The notes: generated from the letters alone by a model not told the origin. DNA of 45,599 bases from Rummeliibacillus stabekisii (GCF_007988965.1 NZ_BJVD01000016.1:1-45599); one strand, 5' to 3'; numbered from the stretch's first letter, positions 1 to 10,815 are shown. Numbers and translations are program-made.

Positions 1-18
1 GGACGTTGCTAGGCAATA
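1..18 (+). rRNA. rrf: 5S ribosomal RNA, 3' end only (partial)
   Basis: The window opens with about 17 bases that match the conserved 3' end of Firmicute 5S rRNA (GGACG followed by the 3' acceptor-like strand). A strong terminator follows immediately. The B. subtilis rrnA operon also ends upstream of tmk, which supports the call. Only the tail is visible, so the gene body cannot be checked. Confidence 0.65.
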
Positions 19-21
19 GTT

Positions 22-60
22 AAGGTATTAAGCAGATTATGCTTAATACCTTTTTATTTT
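22..60 (+). terminator. Rho-independent terminator of the upstream rRNA operon
   Basis: A perfect 13-bp stem (22-34 with 40-52) has a 5-base loop and is followed by a T-rich tract to position 60. It lies directly after the 5S rRNA tail. Confidence 0.9.
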
Positions 61-370
61 GTTTAAATGTTATTAGTGTAGATTTCTATTCTAATGTTTA
101 ATGGTTGCACCCCTTATTTTCGCTTTTTACGATTTAATCATTATTGAATGTGCTATCCATTTGTCTAATTTTCTCACCATTATGCACTTTAAACTTGGTG
201 ATATTTTTATAATTATTAATTGTATGTTCCAGGAAGTAGATTTTAGTAACTCAATGAAGTATAGGATAAATTATTTTAAAAATATATAAATTTTCAATAA
301 TGCTAGACGAATGCGTAGCATATGATTAAATACACTTGTTTAGCACATAGCTATACTGGCCTCAATAAGA
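61..370. other. Intergenic region between rrn operon and tmk, no gene seen
   Basis: This AT-rich stretch contains only one small reading frame (101-289). It has no convincing ribosome binding site and a low-complexity composition, so I do not call it. In B. subtilis csfB, xpaC, yaaN and yaaO lie between the rrn operon and tmk; none is recognisable here. Confidence 0.6.
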
Positions 371-400
371 TTAGTAAACGTCTCTAGCAACATGTATAAT
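371..400 (+). promoter_or_regulatory. Candidate sigma-A promoter for tmk
   Basis: A perfect TATAAT at 395-400 is preceded 18 bases upstream by a weak -35 (TTAGTA, 371-376). The start codon of tmk is 33 bases downstream. Confidence 0.4.
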
Positions 401-432
401 AAACATACCAGTAGTCATGAAAGGATATAGAG

Positions 433-1059
433 ATGAGTAAATTATTTTTCACATTTGAAGGCCCAGAAGGAGCAGGTAAAACAACAATTTTAAAAATGGT
501 TGTTAGTAAACTGCAAGAAGAGGGAAAGAAAGTAGTAGCGACACGAGAACCAGGCGGAAGTGTAATTGCTGAAAAAATACGCCAAATTATATTAGATCCT
601 TCTCATTTAGAGATGGATCCAAAAACAGAAGCGTTATTATACGCGGCGGCTAGAAGCCAGCATTTTGTTGAAAAGATAAAGCCTTCATTAGATGAAGGAA
701 GTATTGTTTTGTGTGACCGTTTCTTGGATTCTTCATTAGCTTATCAAGGTATAGGCAGAGGCCTAGGTATTGATGCGGTAAAGAGCATCAATGAATTTGC
801 TATAGGAAATCGCTTGCCTGACGCAACGATTTTGTTTGATATAGACCCTCAAGTAGGACTAGATCGAATAGCCGCGCATAGTGAACGCGAGGTCAATCGA
901 TTAGATGCAGAAAGTTTAGCTTTCCATCAAAAGGTACATCAAGCATACTTACAATTAGCAGATAAATATCCAACTCGCATTTATAAAGTAGATGCCAATA
1001 AGCCCCGAGAAGAAGTTTTTCAATCTGTATGGAAAATTATGATCGAATTATTGAACTAA
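433..1059 (+). CDS. tmk: Thymidylate kinase
   Basis: Phosphorylates dTMP to dTDP with ATP, an essential step of dTTP synthesis in the cytoplasm. The 208-residue product has the P-loop GPEGAGKTT at residues 10-18 and the DRF motif at 95-97 followed by the SSLAYQG substrate segment. Length fits the family (about 210). The ATG at 433 is preceded by AAAGGATA at suitable spacing. It is the first gene of a run of replication and signalling genes (tmk, darA, yaaR, holB) that matches the B. subtilis order. A separate promoter appears between tmk and darA. Identification is secure. Confidence 0.97.
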   Translation: MSKLFFTFEGPEGAGKTTILKMVVSKLQEEGKKVVATREPGGSVIAEKIRQIILDPSHLEMDPKTEALLYAAARSQHFVEKIKPSLDEGSIVLCDRFLDSSLAYQGIGRGLGIDAVKSINEFAIGNRLPDATILFDIDPQVGLDRIAAHSEREVNRLDAESLAFHQKVHQAYLQLADKYPTRIYKVDANKPREEVFQSVWKIMIELLN

Positions 1060-1064
1060 TGAAT

Positions 1065-1093
1065 TATTACTGTGTTTTAAAGTGTGGTATAAT
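1065..1093 (+). promoter_or_regulatory. Extended -10 promoter for darA
   Basis: TGGTATAAT at 1085-1093 is a perfect extended -10 (TGnTATAAT). The -35 at 1065-1070 (TATTAC) is weak, as is usual for extended -10 promoters. It lies 30 bases before the darA start. Confidence 0.65.
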
Positions 1094-1116
1094 AGAAAAA
1101 AGAAATAGAGGAGTGA

Positions 1117-1452
<336 letters not shown>

Positions 1453-1472
1453 ACGGTGGAGGGAACATTTTT

Positions 1473-1910
1473 TTGAAGATTAATCAAGATTTACGGATCG
1501 GTGTAGACACAACTAGACAAAAATTGCCTAATCACCAGCCAACTGCACGTTTTGGAGATTTTGTTGTTCAGTCAGGACAACGAATGCAAACAGAGCAATT
1601 AACAAGACTGTTAGGTGATATATCGACCGCTGGTGATCGTATTGCAAAATCCAAAAACCTTCGTGATTTAGCTAAATTTAAAATGCTTGTGAAGCGATTT
1701 TTAAAAGAAGTCATCTCTTCGGGGATGGAATTAAAGCAATCGCATACCTGGAACCGTTTTGGGGAAGGGCGTCGGTTGAAAATAGTGCAAACCATTGATG
1801 ACAAACTAATTGAACTGACGGAGGACCTTTTAAATGAAGAAAAATCTTCCGTTGATTTATTAGCTAAAATAGGTGAGATTAAAGGACTGTTAATCAATCT
1901 GTATACGTAG
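1473..1910 (+). CDS. yaaR: YaaR family protein (DUF327)
   Basis: A 145-residue protein of the YaaR/DUF327 family, whose function is unknown. The sequence is mainly helical by eye, and the C-terminal half carries conserved charged segments (RFLKEVISSGMELKQSHTW, RLKIVQTIDDKL). The likely start is a TTG at 1473, preceded at good spacing by GGTGGAGGG. It sits 20 bases after darA and is closed by a terminator at 1913-1950, so darA-yaaR forms a short unit. The conserved pairing with darA and holB suggests, but does not show, a link to c-di-AMP signalling or replication. Confidence 0.88.
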   Translation: MKINQDLRIGVDTTRQKLPNHQPTARFGDFVVQSGQRMQTEQLTRLLGDISTAGDRIAKSKNLRDLAKFKMLVKRFLKEVISSGMELKQSHTWNRFGEGRRLKIVQTIDDKLIELTEDLLNEEKSSVDLLAKIGEIKGLLINLYT

Positions 1911-1912
1911 AG

Positions 1913-1950
1913 CCCGTGTTATTCGGTACGCCGAAGCACGGGATTTTTTC
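1913..1950 (+). terminator. Terminator after yaaR
   Basis: CCCGTG (1913-1918) pairs with CACGGG (1937-1942) around an inner 5-bp hairpin (TTCGG with CCGAA), followed by a T-tract (1944-1949). Confidence 0.8.
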
Positions 1951-1974
1951 AAAACAAGAGGGTGTGATGGAACC

Positions 1975-2976
1975 GTGGAGAATATAGAAGACTTACTTCA
2001 ACTGCAGCCTATTGTAACGAAACAGCTTCAAACCATATTCGAAAAAAATCGTGTTGGACATGCCTACATTTTTGAAGGCTCTAAAGGAACTGGCACTGAA
2101 GAATTAATGCTTTTTTTTGTTCGATTAATTTTATGTGAAAATCCCCGCTTGAATGTTCCATGTGAAACATGCAGAAACTGTAAGCGTATCCTATCTGGCA
2201 ATCATCCTAACCTTCACCAACTATACCCGGATGGACAATTTATAAAAGTAGATGCGATAGACACATTGCTTAGTGAGATGAGCAAGACAGGCTTAGAAGC
2301 AGGACGCAAGGTTTATGTGATACATAGTGCTGAACGTTTAAACGTAAAGTCAGCCAATAAATTGTTGAAGTTCTTAGAAGAACCTGAAGGAAACGTGACA
2401 GCCATATTTTTAACAGAAAATATAAATGCTATTATTCCAACGATTCGCTCTCGTTGTCAACATATTAAATTTAGAGATATACCACGAAATATATTGATTG
2501 AAAAATTAACGGAGAGTGGAATTACCCAATCTATGGCAGCAACAGTCAGCATGTTGACCCATAATGTTGAGGAAGCTTTTGCTCTTGCAAAGGATGAGTC
2601 GTTTGCACAGGCAAGAAAAACAGTGTTAAAATTGGTAGAAGCAACCTTTAAAAATGTACATGAAGCAATGCTTATCATACATGAAGACTGGTTGCCTCAA
2701 TTTAAAGAAAAAGAGCAAGTAGAAATTGCTTTAGATTTAATGCTGTTTGCCTTTCGTGACATTGTCTCCATTAAAGCTAATTCAGAAGTAATGTGCACAT
2801 ACCCAGATACGTTATCCGTATTCAAGGATGCTGCACTTCGAACAAGCTTCAATACACTATCAACTCAATTGCAAGCAATATTAACAGCTCGCAGGCAATT
2901 GAAAAGCAATATGAATAAAACGCTAATGATGGAACAGTTGATTTTAAATTTGCAGGAGGTAAAATCCTTTGTATAA
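1975..2976 (+). CDS. holB: DNA polymerase III delta' subunit
   Basis: Clamp-loader subunit that helps load the beta clamp during replication. The 333-residue product has the AAA+ fold signature: HAYIFEG near residue 30, four cysteines of the zinc module (C54, C63, C66, C69) and the SRC sensor-like segment SRCQHIKF. The Walker A region reads GSKGTG with Thr41 where the lysine would be; delta' subunits often have non-functional P-loops. The start is GTG at 1975 with a rather distant AGAGGG site. The 3' end overlaps ricT by 8 bases, implying translational coupling. Confidence 0.93.
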   Translation: MENIEDLLQLQPIVTKQLQTIFEKNRVGHAYIFEGSKGTGTEELMLFFVRLILCENPRLNVPCETCRNCKRILSGNHPNLHQLYPDGQFIKVDAIDTLLSEMSKTGLEAGRKVYVIHSAERLNVKSANKLLKFLEEPEGNVTAIFLTENINAIIPTIRSRCQHIKFRDIPRNILIEKLTESGITQSMAATVSMLTHNVEEAFALAKDESFAQARKTVLKLVEATFKNVHEAMLIIHEDWLPQFKEKEQVEIALDLMLFAFRDIVSIKANSEVMCTYPDTLSVFKDAALRTSFNTLSTQLQAILTARRQLKSNMNKTLMMEQLILNLQEVKSFV

Positions 2977-3784
2977 AGTAGTTGGTGTCCGTTTTAAAAA
3001 AACGGGTAAAATATATTATTTCGACCCTGGCGACTATCTGTTAGAAAAAGGCCAATACGTCATAGTTGAAACAGCAAGAGGCGTAGAATACGGAAAAATT
3101 GTTGTAGCAATGAAGGAAGTTGGAGAAAATGATGTCGTATTGCCTCTTAAACAAGTAGTTCGTCCTGCTGATGAACGTGACCGCATTCAAGTCGATGAAA
3201 ATGAAACTGAATCGACACGTGCATTTGGAATAGCCACGGATAAAATAGTAGAACATAGTTTAGAAATGAAATTAGTAGATGTTGAATATACGTTTGACCG
3301 CAATAAAATTATTTTTTATTTTACAGCTGAAGGCAGAGTCGACTTCCGAGAATTGGTTAAAGATCTTGCAGCTATTTTCCGTACACGTATCGAGCTCAGA
3401 CAGATAGGTGTACGGGATGAAGCGAAAATGTTAGGTGGAATAGGACCATGCGGCAGAATGCTTTGCTGTTCTACCTTCTTAGGAGATTTTGAACCTGTGT
3501 CCATAAAAATGGCAAAAGATCAAAATCTCTCGCTCAATCCTTCTAAGATTTCAGGTCTATGCGGTCGCTTAATGTGCTGTTTAAAATATGAAAACGACGA
3601 GTATGAAGAGGCGCGGGCACATATGCCAGACATTGGGGAAACAATTAGAACGCCGGATGGCAGAGGAAAAGTCAGCGGCCTAAATATTTTAGAAAGAATA
3701 CTTCAAGTGGAGTTATATGAGGAGCAGCGAATATTAGAATACACATTGGACGAAATTCTTCAATACGAAAGTTCAGTTCAATAG
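2969..3784 (+). CDS. ricT: RicT (YaaT), PSP1-family subunit of the RicAFT complex
   Basis: In B. subtilis RicT works with RicA (YmcA) and RicF (YlbF) in a complex that carries [4Fe-4S] clusters, promotes RNase Y-dependent mRNA processing and stimulates the phosphorelay, competence and biofilm formation. The 271-residue protein has the PSP1 domain and the cysteine set C161, C166, C167, C198, C203 and C204 in GPCGRMLCC and GLCGRLMCC. These are the cluster ligands. The start is a TTG at 2969, 8 bases after AGGAGGT and overlapping the end of holB. Confidence 0.95.
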   Translation: MYKVVGVRFKKTGKIYYFDPGDYLLEKGQYVIVETARGVEYGKIVVAMKEVGENDVVLPLKQVVRPADERDRIQVDENETESTRAFGIATDKIVEHSLEMKLVDVEYTFDRNKIIFYFTAEGRVDFRELVKDLAAIFRTRIELRQIGVRDEAKMLGGIGPCGRMLCCSTFLGDFEPVSIKMAKDQNLSLNPSKISGLCGRLMCCLKYENDEYEEARAHMPDIGETIRTPDGRGKVSGLNILERILQVELYEEQRILEYTLDEILQYESSVQ

Positions 3785-3804
3785 ATAATAACGAGGTGGC
3801 TTGA

Positions 3805-4161
3805 GTGAAGGACCGTAATTTTTTAGATACTGTTATGGAGTTCGAACAACAGCTTGAATCGATGCAAAAACAATTTGAGGCATTGAAGAAATTTGTTGCA
3901 CTCATGATGGAAGAGCATCAAACATTACAGATGGAGAACAGCCATCTGCGTTCTCGCTTAGAAGAAGTTCTTTCTGTCCATCAGAAAGAGAACGAAAAAG
4001 AAGCCATTCAAGAGAAACAAAATGCGATGGATATAGGGGAGGGCTACGATAATTTAGCCCGTCTCTACCATGAAGGATTTCATGTTTGCCATGTTCATTT
4101 TGGCAGTTCACGAAAAGGTGAAGACTGTTTATTCTGTTTGTCATTCTTAAATAAACAATAA
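3805..4161 (+). CDS. yabA: Replication initiation control protein YabA
   Basis: Negative regulator of replication initiation that binds both DnaA and the beta clamp DnaN. The 118-residue product has an N-terminal coiled coil (about residues 1-60, heptads of Leu/Met/Phe) and a C-terminal zinc-binding domain with C95, C108 and C111 (HVCHVHFG and [13 protein letters not shown]). The GTG start at 3805 follows CGAGGTGG. It lies 20 bases after ricT and ends before a weak terminator, so holB-ricT-yabA probably form one transcript. Confidence 0.95.
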   Translation: MKDRNFLDTVMEFEQQLESMQKQFEALKKFVALMMEEHQTLQMENSHLRSRLEEVLSVHQKENEKEAIQEKQNAMDIGEGYDNLARLYHEGFHVCHVHFGSSRKGEDCLFCLSFLNKQ

Positions 4162-4166
4162 TAATA

Positions 4167-4209
4167 AAAAGGCTGATTCCACATAAAAGATCGTGGTGGT
4201 CAGTCTTTT
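4167..4209 (+). terminator. Terminator after yabA
   Basis: AAAAGGCTGA (4167-4176) pairs with TCAGTCTTTT (4200-4209), with one G-U pair, plus an inner CCAC/GTGG. The T-tract is short, so read-through to trmN6 is plausible. Confidence 0.6.
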
Positions 4210-4228
4210 GCTATGTGGAGGATTTTTA

Positions 4229-4978
4229 ATGGAAGACTGGTTAAAGGAAGATGAAAGAATGGACTATTTACTGGCAGAGGATTTGCGCATAATCCAAAGT
4301 CCATCTGTATTTTCATTTTCACTGGATGCTGTGTTGTTATCGAAATTTGTTAACGTTCCTTTTCAAAAAGGAAAGCTGGTGGATTTATGTACAGGCAATG
4401 GTGTAATTCCTCTCTTTTTAAGTGCGCGTACAAAAGGGCATATCACCGGTGTAGAATTACAAAGTCGGTTGTATGATATGGCTGAAAGAAGTGTACGCTA
4501 TAACAAATTAGAAGATCAAATAACCATCATACAAGGAGATGTACGTACCATTTCACCCCAACTAGGAGTGGAAAAATATGATGTGGTGACATGTAATCCT
4601 CCTTACTTTCCTGCACATGAGGCAAGTGAAAAGAACCTTAAAGAACATGTTGCAATTGCTCGACATGAAATTCACTTGAAGTTGGATGAAATGATTTATT
4701 CAGCAAGCAAACTCTTAAAGCAGGGTGGGAAGGCAGCGTTTGTACATAGGCCAGGTCGCCTTTTAGATATTGTGACCGCAATGCGAAACAATCGATTAGA
4801 GCCAAAACGGATACGCTTTGTCTATCCGAAAGAAGGTAAGGAAGCTAATACACTCCTAATTGAAGGCATAAAAGATGGCAAGGCTGATCTAAAAATATTG
4901 CCTCCTCTTTATGTGTATGGAGACGATGGTGCTTATACACCAGAAGTAAGAGAGATGCTATATGGCGACAACGAATAA
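4229..4978 (+). CDS. trmN6: tRNA1(Val) adenine-37 N6-methyltransferase (TrmN6/YabB)
   Basis: Class I SAM-dependent methyltransferase predicted to methylate A37 of tRNA-Val. The 249-residue product has motif I as [13 protein letters not shown] (about residue 50), the acidic GVELQ loop, and the N6-adenine catalytic motif CNPPYF. The frame is open from 4193, but that start lies inside the preceding hairpin. ATG 4229 has TGGAGGA six bases upstream and yields the family N-terminus ([19 protein letters not shown]). It overlaps yazA by 17 bases. Order yabB-yazA-yabC is conserved. Confidence 0.93.
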   Translation: MEDWLKEDERMDYLLAEDLRIIQSPSVFSFSLDAVLLSKFVNVPFQKGKLVDLCTGNGVIPLFLSARTKGHITGVELQSRLYDMAERSVRYNKLEDQITIIQGDVRTISPQLGVEKYDVVTCNPPYFPAHEASEKNLKEHVAIARHEIHLKLDEMIYSASKLLKQGGKAAFVHRPGRLLDIVTAMRNNRLEPKRIRFVYPKEGKEANTLLIEGIKDGKADLKILPPLYVYGDDGAYTPEVREMLYGDNE

Positions 4979-5255
4979 ACATATGATGTATGTGGTAGAA
5001 TGCAGCGATGGCAGTTATTATACAGGCTATACTAATAATTTAGAGAAGCGTTTGGCTGCACACAATGCTGGTAAAGGTGCAAAATATACGAAACCGAGAT
5101 TGCCTGTACACTGTATTTACGCTGAAGCATTCCATACAAAGCAAGAGGCCATGAGTGCAGAATACCATTTCAAACAATTATCTAAAAAGCAAAAGATCGA
5201 CTATATTGCAGCATGGAGTGAAAAAAGTGAAATCACAAAAGAGTTCAATGCATGA
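4962..5255 (+). CDS. yazA: GIY-YIG domain protein YazA
   Basis: A 97-residue single-domain protein of the UPF0213/GIY-YIG family. The N-terminal core [18 protein letters not shown] contains the paired GIY-YIG-like tyrosines, followed by the conserved Arg of [16 protein letters not shown]. The physiological role is unknown, although the fold is that of small nucleases. The start at 4962 overlaps trmN6; an ATG at 4983 is an alternative closer to the domain. Its 3' end overlaps rsmI by 29 bases if the GTG at 5227 is used. Confidence 0.9.
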   Translation: MATTNKHMMYVVECSDGSYYTGYTNNLEKRLAAHNAGKGAKYTKPRLPVHCIYAEAFHTKQEAMSAEYHFKQLSKKQKIDYIAAWSEKSEITKEFNA

Positions 5256-6099
5256 ACAGCAGAGTTGCTTGTACTTAGTAGCGACACCTATAGGAAATTT
5301 AGAAGACATAACAATGCGTGCCATCCGTATTTTAAAAGAAGCAGATATTATTGCAGCGGAGGATACACGGAATTCTAGAAAAATTTGCAACTATTTTGAA
5401 ATCGACACACCCTTAACCAGCTATCATGAGCATAATCTGGAGCAGGGAGGAGAAAAAATCTTACACTATTTACGAGAGGGAAAAAAGGTTGCATTAGTTA
5501 GCGATGCTGGTCTGCCTTGTATTTCTGACCCTGGAGCAGATATTGCAGCTAAGGCAATTGATGAAGGATTTGCAGTCATCCCTATACCAGGAGCAAATGC
5601 TGCACTCACAGCTTTAATTGCATCTGGTCTTACTCCTCAACCATTCTTCTTTTACGGCTTTTTAAGTCGAAATAAAAAGGAACGAAAAGAATCTTTAGAG
5701 AACTTAAAAAAACGTCAGGAAACCATTCTTTTTTATGAAGCACCACACCGCTTAAAAGATACTCTTAAAGACATGCAAGCCATATTAGGCGATCGAAAAA
5801 TCGTCATGGCACGTGAATTGACAAAGAAATTTGAAGAATTTTTGCGTGGTACTTTAGAAGAAGCGGTTGAATGGGCAATGGCTAATGAAATCCGAGGAGA
5901 ATTTTGCTTAGTAGTAGAAGGAAGCAAAGAAGCAGAGGAAGATGAAGAAGATAACTGGTGGACACAACTGACAATAGAAGAACATGTCAACCTTTTAATC
6001 GAAGAACAAGGTATGTCGTCAAAAGAAGCAATTAAAGAAGTAGCAAAAATACGGAAACTAAGTAAACGAGAAGTTTATCAAGCATATCATGTAGAATGA
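5227..6099 (+). CDS. rsmI: 16S rRNA (cytidine-1402-2'-O)-methyltransferase
   Basis: Adds the 2'-O-methyl group to C1402 in the 16S rRNA decoding centre. The product (290 residues from the chosen start) has the tetrapyrrole-methylase fold: [46 protein letters not shown] and [12 protein letters not shown]. The frame is open from 5155, but that would overlap yazA by 101 bases. GTG 5227 has GGAGTG six bases upstream and gives a length close to the B. subtilis protein; ATG 5248 is the next option. The gene ends the trmN6-yazA-rsmI unit before a terminator shared with abrB. Confidence 0.93.
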   Translation: MKSQKSSMHEQQSCLYLVATPIGNLEDITMRAIRILKEADIIAAEDTRNSRKICNYFEIDTPLTSYHEHNLEQGGEKILHYLREGKKVALVSDAGLPCISDPGADIAAKAIDEGFAVIPIPGANAALTALIASGLTPQPFFFYGFLSRNKKERKESLENLKKRQETILFYEAPHRLKDTLKDMQAILGDRKIVMARELTKKFEEFLRGTLEEAVEWAMANEIRGEFCLVVEGSKEAEEDEEDNWWTQLTIEEHVNLLIEEQGMSSKEAIKEVAKIRKLSKREVYQAYHVE

Positions 6100-6114
6100 A
6101 ACAATAAAAAAATG

Positions 6115-6160
6115 AAAAGGCCCATGTGGATGAGTAGCATTCCACGTGGGCCTTTTCACT
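6115..6160. terminator. Bidirectional terminator between rsmI and abrB
   Basis: A 16-bp stem with one wobble pair (6115-6130 with 6141-6156) is flanked by A-rich and T-rich sequence on both sides. It can therefore serve converging rsmI and abrB transcripts. Confidence 0.85.
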
Positions 6161-6251
6161 AATATATTAAACAAGATTCATGACGGCTCTCAAAAATTGT
6201 TTTAAAAATAACAAACGGTAGCTAAAGCACCTCTCGATGATATGCTAAGCC

Positions 6252-6530
6252 TTATTTATTTAATTTAGATTGGATTTCTTTAATAAGAATTTGTGCGCCT
6301 TCAGGGCTAAGGATTAGATTGCCTCCAGCTAAGCGGAAGTTATCATCTGATACTTCGCCAGTTACAGCACAAGTCATATTAGGCATATATTTTTTTAAGA
6401 TGATTTTATCGTCATCCACGTAAATTTCTAGTGCATCTTTTTCAGCGATACCAAGAGTACGGCGAAGTTCGATGGGAATAACCACGCGTCCAAGTTCATC
6501 AACTTTACGTACAATACCTGTAGATTTCAT
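6252..6530 (-). CDS. abrB: Transition-state regulator AbrB
   Basis: Global DNA-binding repressor of post-exponential genes. The 92-residue protein has the swapped-hairpin N-terminal domain (MKSTGIVRKVDELGRVVIP, residues 1-19, then ELRRTLGI) and a C-terminal multimerisation domain from about residue 55. The cysteine in MTCAVTGEVSDDN matches the conserved AbrB Cys54 region. The ATG at 6530 follows GGAGGAAC on the minus strand. It is one of only two minus-strand genes here. Its promoter and two Spo0A boxes lie at 6570-6637, so repression by Spo0A~P is predicted. SpoVT further right is a paralogue over the first 50 residues. Confidence 0.97.
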   Translation of the reverse strand: MKSTGIVRKVDELGRVVIPIELRRTLGIAEKDALEIYVDDDKIILKKYMPNMTCAVTGEVSDDNFRLAGGNLILSPEGAQILIKEIQSKLNK

Positions 6531-6569
6531 AATTAGTGTTCCTCCTATATAAGCTATATATTATTGTTT

Positions 6570-6586
6570 TTCGTCAAAATTCGACA
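6570..6586 (-). promoter_or_regulatory. Two Spo0A boxes in the abrB leader
   Basis: On the minus strand TGTCGAA (6580-6586) and TGACGAA (6570-6576) both match the Spo0A consensus TGNCGAA exactly. They are 10 bp apart, one helical turn, and lie about 16-32 bases downstream of the predicted abrB start. B. subtilis abrB has the same arrangement. Confidence 0.85.
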
Positions 6587-6608
6587 TAATATTCCTTGAC
6601 TAAGCATT

Positions 6609-6637
6609 AGTATACCAACTAATACCATATACGTCAA
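6609..6637 (-). promoter_or_regulatory. Sigma-A promoter of abrB
   Basis: Minus strand -35 TTGACG (6632-6637), 17-base spacer, -10 TATACT (6609-6614). Transcription should start near 6602, giving a leader of about 70 bases. Confidence 0.8.
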
Positions 6638-6827
6638 TTATTTTTCAAGTTATTTTTTCAACAATTTTCAAGAAATTACCGTTCTTTAAGGAGATTTATC
6701 TTATTGGATGTTTTTATTTTGAACAATATTTGTATTTATATACGCTATTTATCTTATTTTTTCAAGAAACACTGTAATACGATGTTATTCGACACGATTT
6801 GACAAAAACTGAAGAAGTAATCTTTAA
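6638..6827. other. AT-rich divergent intergenic region abrB-metS
   Basis: No gene, T-box or S-box riboswitch is recognisable between the abrB promoter and the metS promoter. The sequence is strongly AT-rich with A- and T-tracts. Confidence 0.5.
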
Positions 6828-6856
6828 TTGAAAGGTTTTTCCGTCTCCTATAGAAT
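6828..6856 (+). promoter_or_regulatory. Sigma-A promoter of metS
   Basis: TTGAAA (6828-6833), 17-base spacer, TAGAAT (6851-6856). It leaves a leader of about 30 bases, too short for a riboswitch. Confidence 0.65.
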
Positions 6857-6858
6857 AG

Positions 6859-8850
<1,992 letters not shown>

Positions 8851-8856
8851 AAAAGG

Positions 8857-8890
8857 AAAAAGCCTGCCTATAAAGCAGGCTTTTCTTTTC
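8857..8890 (+). terminator. Terminator after metS
   Basis: A stem of about 10 bp (8858-8867 with 8875-8884, AAAAGCCTGC/GCAGGCTTTT) has a 7-base loop and a T-rich tail. Confidence 0.9.
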
Positions 8891-9097
8891 AAATAAGCGT
8901 CATATTAGAGAAATTTGTAAAACGATTTTTTTTAGTTTTTTAGACCTATTAAGCGAATATATTTTATGTTTCGACAGTTATCTTTATGAGTAAAAAGTAT
9001 AGAAACAGATGAAATGTTTGTAATATAAATGTAATTTGACTGTGAAGCGTGAAATAATTTAATTCGTTACAATGAAATTCATGTGAGGAGAATGAAA

Positions 9098-9868
9098 ATG
9101 TTTATCGATACACACGTCCATTTAAATTCTGAACAATACGAAAAAGATCTTCAACAAGTTATTGACCGTGCGTTAGCCAATAATGTAAAGAAAATGGTAG
9201 TAGTAGGTTTTGACCAGCCGACAATCAAACGTGCAATGGAACTGGTGGAAACATACGACTTTCTTTATGCAGTAATCGGCTGGCATCCAGTAGATGCAAT
9301 TGATTGCACACAAGAAGATTTAAATTGGATTGAGCGTTTAGCTGCCCACCCGAAAGTTGTAGCTATTGGCGAAACAGGATTAGATTATCACTGGGATAAA
9401 TCGCCAAAAGAAATACAACAAGACTTACTTAGAAAACAAATTCAACTTGCGAAACGGGTAAAACTGCCGATTGTCATTCACAATCGTGAAGCAACAAATG
9501 ACTGTATCCGCATTTTACAAGAGGAAGATGCTTCAGAAGTAGGCGGTGTTATGCATTGTTTCAGCGGTAGTGTAGAAACAGCTAAAATCTGTATTGGGAT
9601 GAATTTTATGATCGGTTTGGGCGGACCAGTGACATTTAAAAATGCCAAAAAACCAAAAGAAGTTGCTGAAGCTATTCCCCTAGACTATTTGATGGTAGAG
9701 ACAGATGCGCCATTTCTTGCTCCGCATCCTCATCGCGGTAAAAGAAATGAACCTTCTTATGTACCTTTAGTTGCGGAAGAAATTGCAAGACTAAAAAACA
9801 TAGCAGTGGAAGAAGTAGCCGAAGCTACAACGCAAAATGCACTTCGTTTCTATAACATTTCAAATTAA
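9098..9868 (+). CDS. tatD: TatD family metal-dependent hydrolase (YabD)
   Basis: TatD proteins are metal-dependent DNases of the amidohydrolase superfamily. The 256-residue product shows the ligand motifs in order: FIDTHVHLN at the N-terminus, GETGLDYHWD, IVIHNRE, GVMHCFSG and VETDAPFLAPHPHRG. The frame is open from a GTG at 9083, but the GTGAGGAG ribosome site (9083-9090) is inside that extension and 7 bases from the ATG at 9098, which gives the usual N-terminus. tatD, rnmV and rsmA keep their B. subtilis order, with a different cell-wall gene between them. Confidence 0.94.
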   Translation: MFIDTHVHLNSEQYEKDLQQVIDRALANNVKKMVVVGFDQPTIKRAMELVETYDFLYAVIGWHPVDAIDCTQEDLNWIERLAAHPKVVAIGETGLDYHWDKSPKEIQQDLLRKQIQLAKRVKLPIVIHNREATNDCIRILQEEDASEVGGVMHCFSGSVETAKICIGMNFMIGLGGPVTFKNAKKPKEVAEAIPLDYLMVETDAPFLAPHPHRGKRNEPSYVPLVAEEIARLKNIAVEEVAEATTQNALRFYNISN

Positions 9869-9994
9869 AAGACTGAACAAACGTCTCCCACACAAAAAAT
9901 ATGAATAGTTTTCATTAGTTAGGAATAATACTAGTTACTGGAAGTTAAATTAGCAATTAGTATTTTCAAAAAGCAAAAAAGGAGGCGTTTTTTC

Positions 9995-10795
9995 ATGATG
10001 AAAGAAAAGTTGTCTATAACAAAGAACTTAAAAAGAATATTTGGCGTGACAGTCTTAGCTATTATGGCATCACCTGTATTGACGAGCTCTATTTTTGCAG
10101 AAAATAGCTTTAATATACAGCAGAACCAACAGGTACAAAGCAATGAAAATGCAATGGATAGAGGAGACACTTCGACTACTGTCGCTGGCTTTTTAAAGCA
10201 ACCCGCAAATGATGCAGCACAATCGGAAGTTCGAGTAGAAAAGGCCATCGATGTAGTGGAAAACTCCCATAAAAAAATTACAATGGTCAGCTCAGCCCGC
10301 AAATATCATACGACAGACCGTTTGAACTTGCGCAAGGGACCAGGTACAAAATACAAAGTAAAAACATTGATACCTAAAGGCCATAATGTAACATACAAAG
10401 GTCGCAAAGGAAACTGGTATAAAGTTAGCTACAAGAACCACACAGGCTATGTAGCAAAACAATATTTACGTATTGGTATTAAGAAAGTATCAAAACCTGT
10501 GTCTAATAAATCAATGTATGTTTCTTCTACAGCCTATACAGCTTATTGCAAAGGATGCTCAGGTAAAACAGCTACAGGGATCAATCTGCGCAAAAATCCA
10601 TATAAAAAGGTAATTGCAGTCGATCCTAAAGTGATTCCATTGCGTTCTATGGTGTATGTGAACGGATATGGTCTAGCAGTTGCTGGCGATACCGGGGGGG
10701 CCATTAAAGGCCGCAAAATTGACGTCTTTATGCCATCGAAGAAAAAAGCATATAGCTGGGGACGACGTACTGTTAAAGTCACTATTCAAAAGTAA
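9995..10795 (+). CDS. Secreted SH3b-3D domain cell-wall protein (YabE position)
   Basis: A 266-residue secreted protein, probably a cell-wall lytic enzyme. It starts with a signal peptide (positive end KNLKRIF, hydrophobic core to about residue 32, possible cleavage after IFA at 35). A Gln/Asn-rich linker follows. A bacterial SH3 domain covers about 103-158 (RLNLRKGPGTKYKV, WYKVSY, GYVAKQYL). A C-terminal 3D domain (about 175-264) has the three aspartates D210, D232 and D243. 3D domains resemble the MltA catalytic fold. B. subtilis YabE here is larger with DUF348 and G5 domains, which I do not see, so this is a positional rather than domain-for-domain equivalent. AAGGAGGCG precedes the ATG; the second ATG (9998) is also possible. 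Confidence 0.85.
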   Translation: MMKEKLSITKNLKRIFGVTVLAIMASPVLTSSIFAENSFNIQQNQQVQSNENAMDRGDTSTTVAGFLKQPANDAAQSEVRVEKAIDVVENSHKKITMVSSARKYHTTDRLNLRKGPGTKYKVKTLIPKGHNVTYKGRKGNWYKVSYKNHTGYVAKQYLRIGIKKVSKPVSNKSMYVSSTAYTAYCKGCSGKTATGINLRKNPYKKVIAVDPKVIPLRSMVYVNGYGLAVAGDTGGAIKGRKIDVFMPSKKKAYSWGRRTVKVTIQK

Positions 10796-10815
10796 AGTTA
10801 AGATTTCCTAAGTGG

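Noticed and set aside
101-289. 62-residue reading frame after the rrn terminator
   Set aside because: No ribosome binding site, AT-driven composition and no recognisable similarity.
5155-5226. N-terminal extension of rsmI
   Set aside because: Overlaps yazA extensively and is not part of the family; GTG 5227 has a good ribosome site.
8970-8976. Isolated Spo0A-box-like TTCGACA upstream of tatD
   Set aside because: A single 7-base match with no nearby promoter arrangement; expected by chance in a window of this size.
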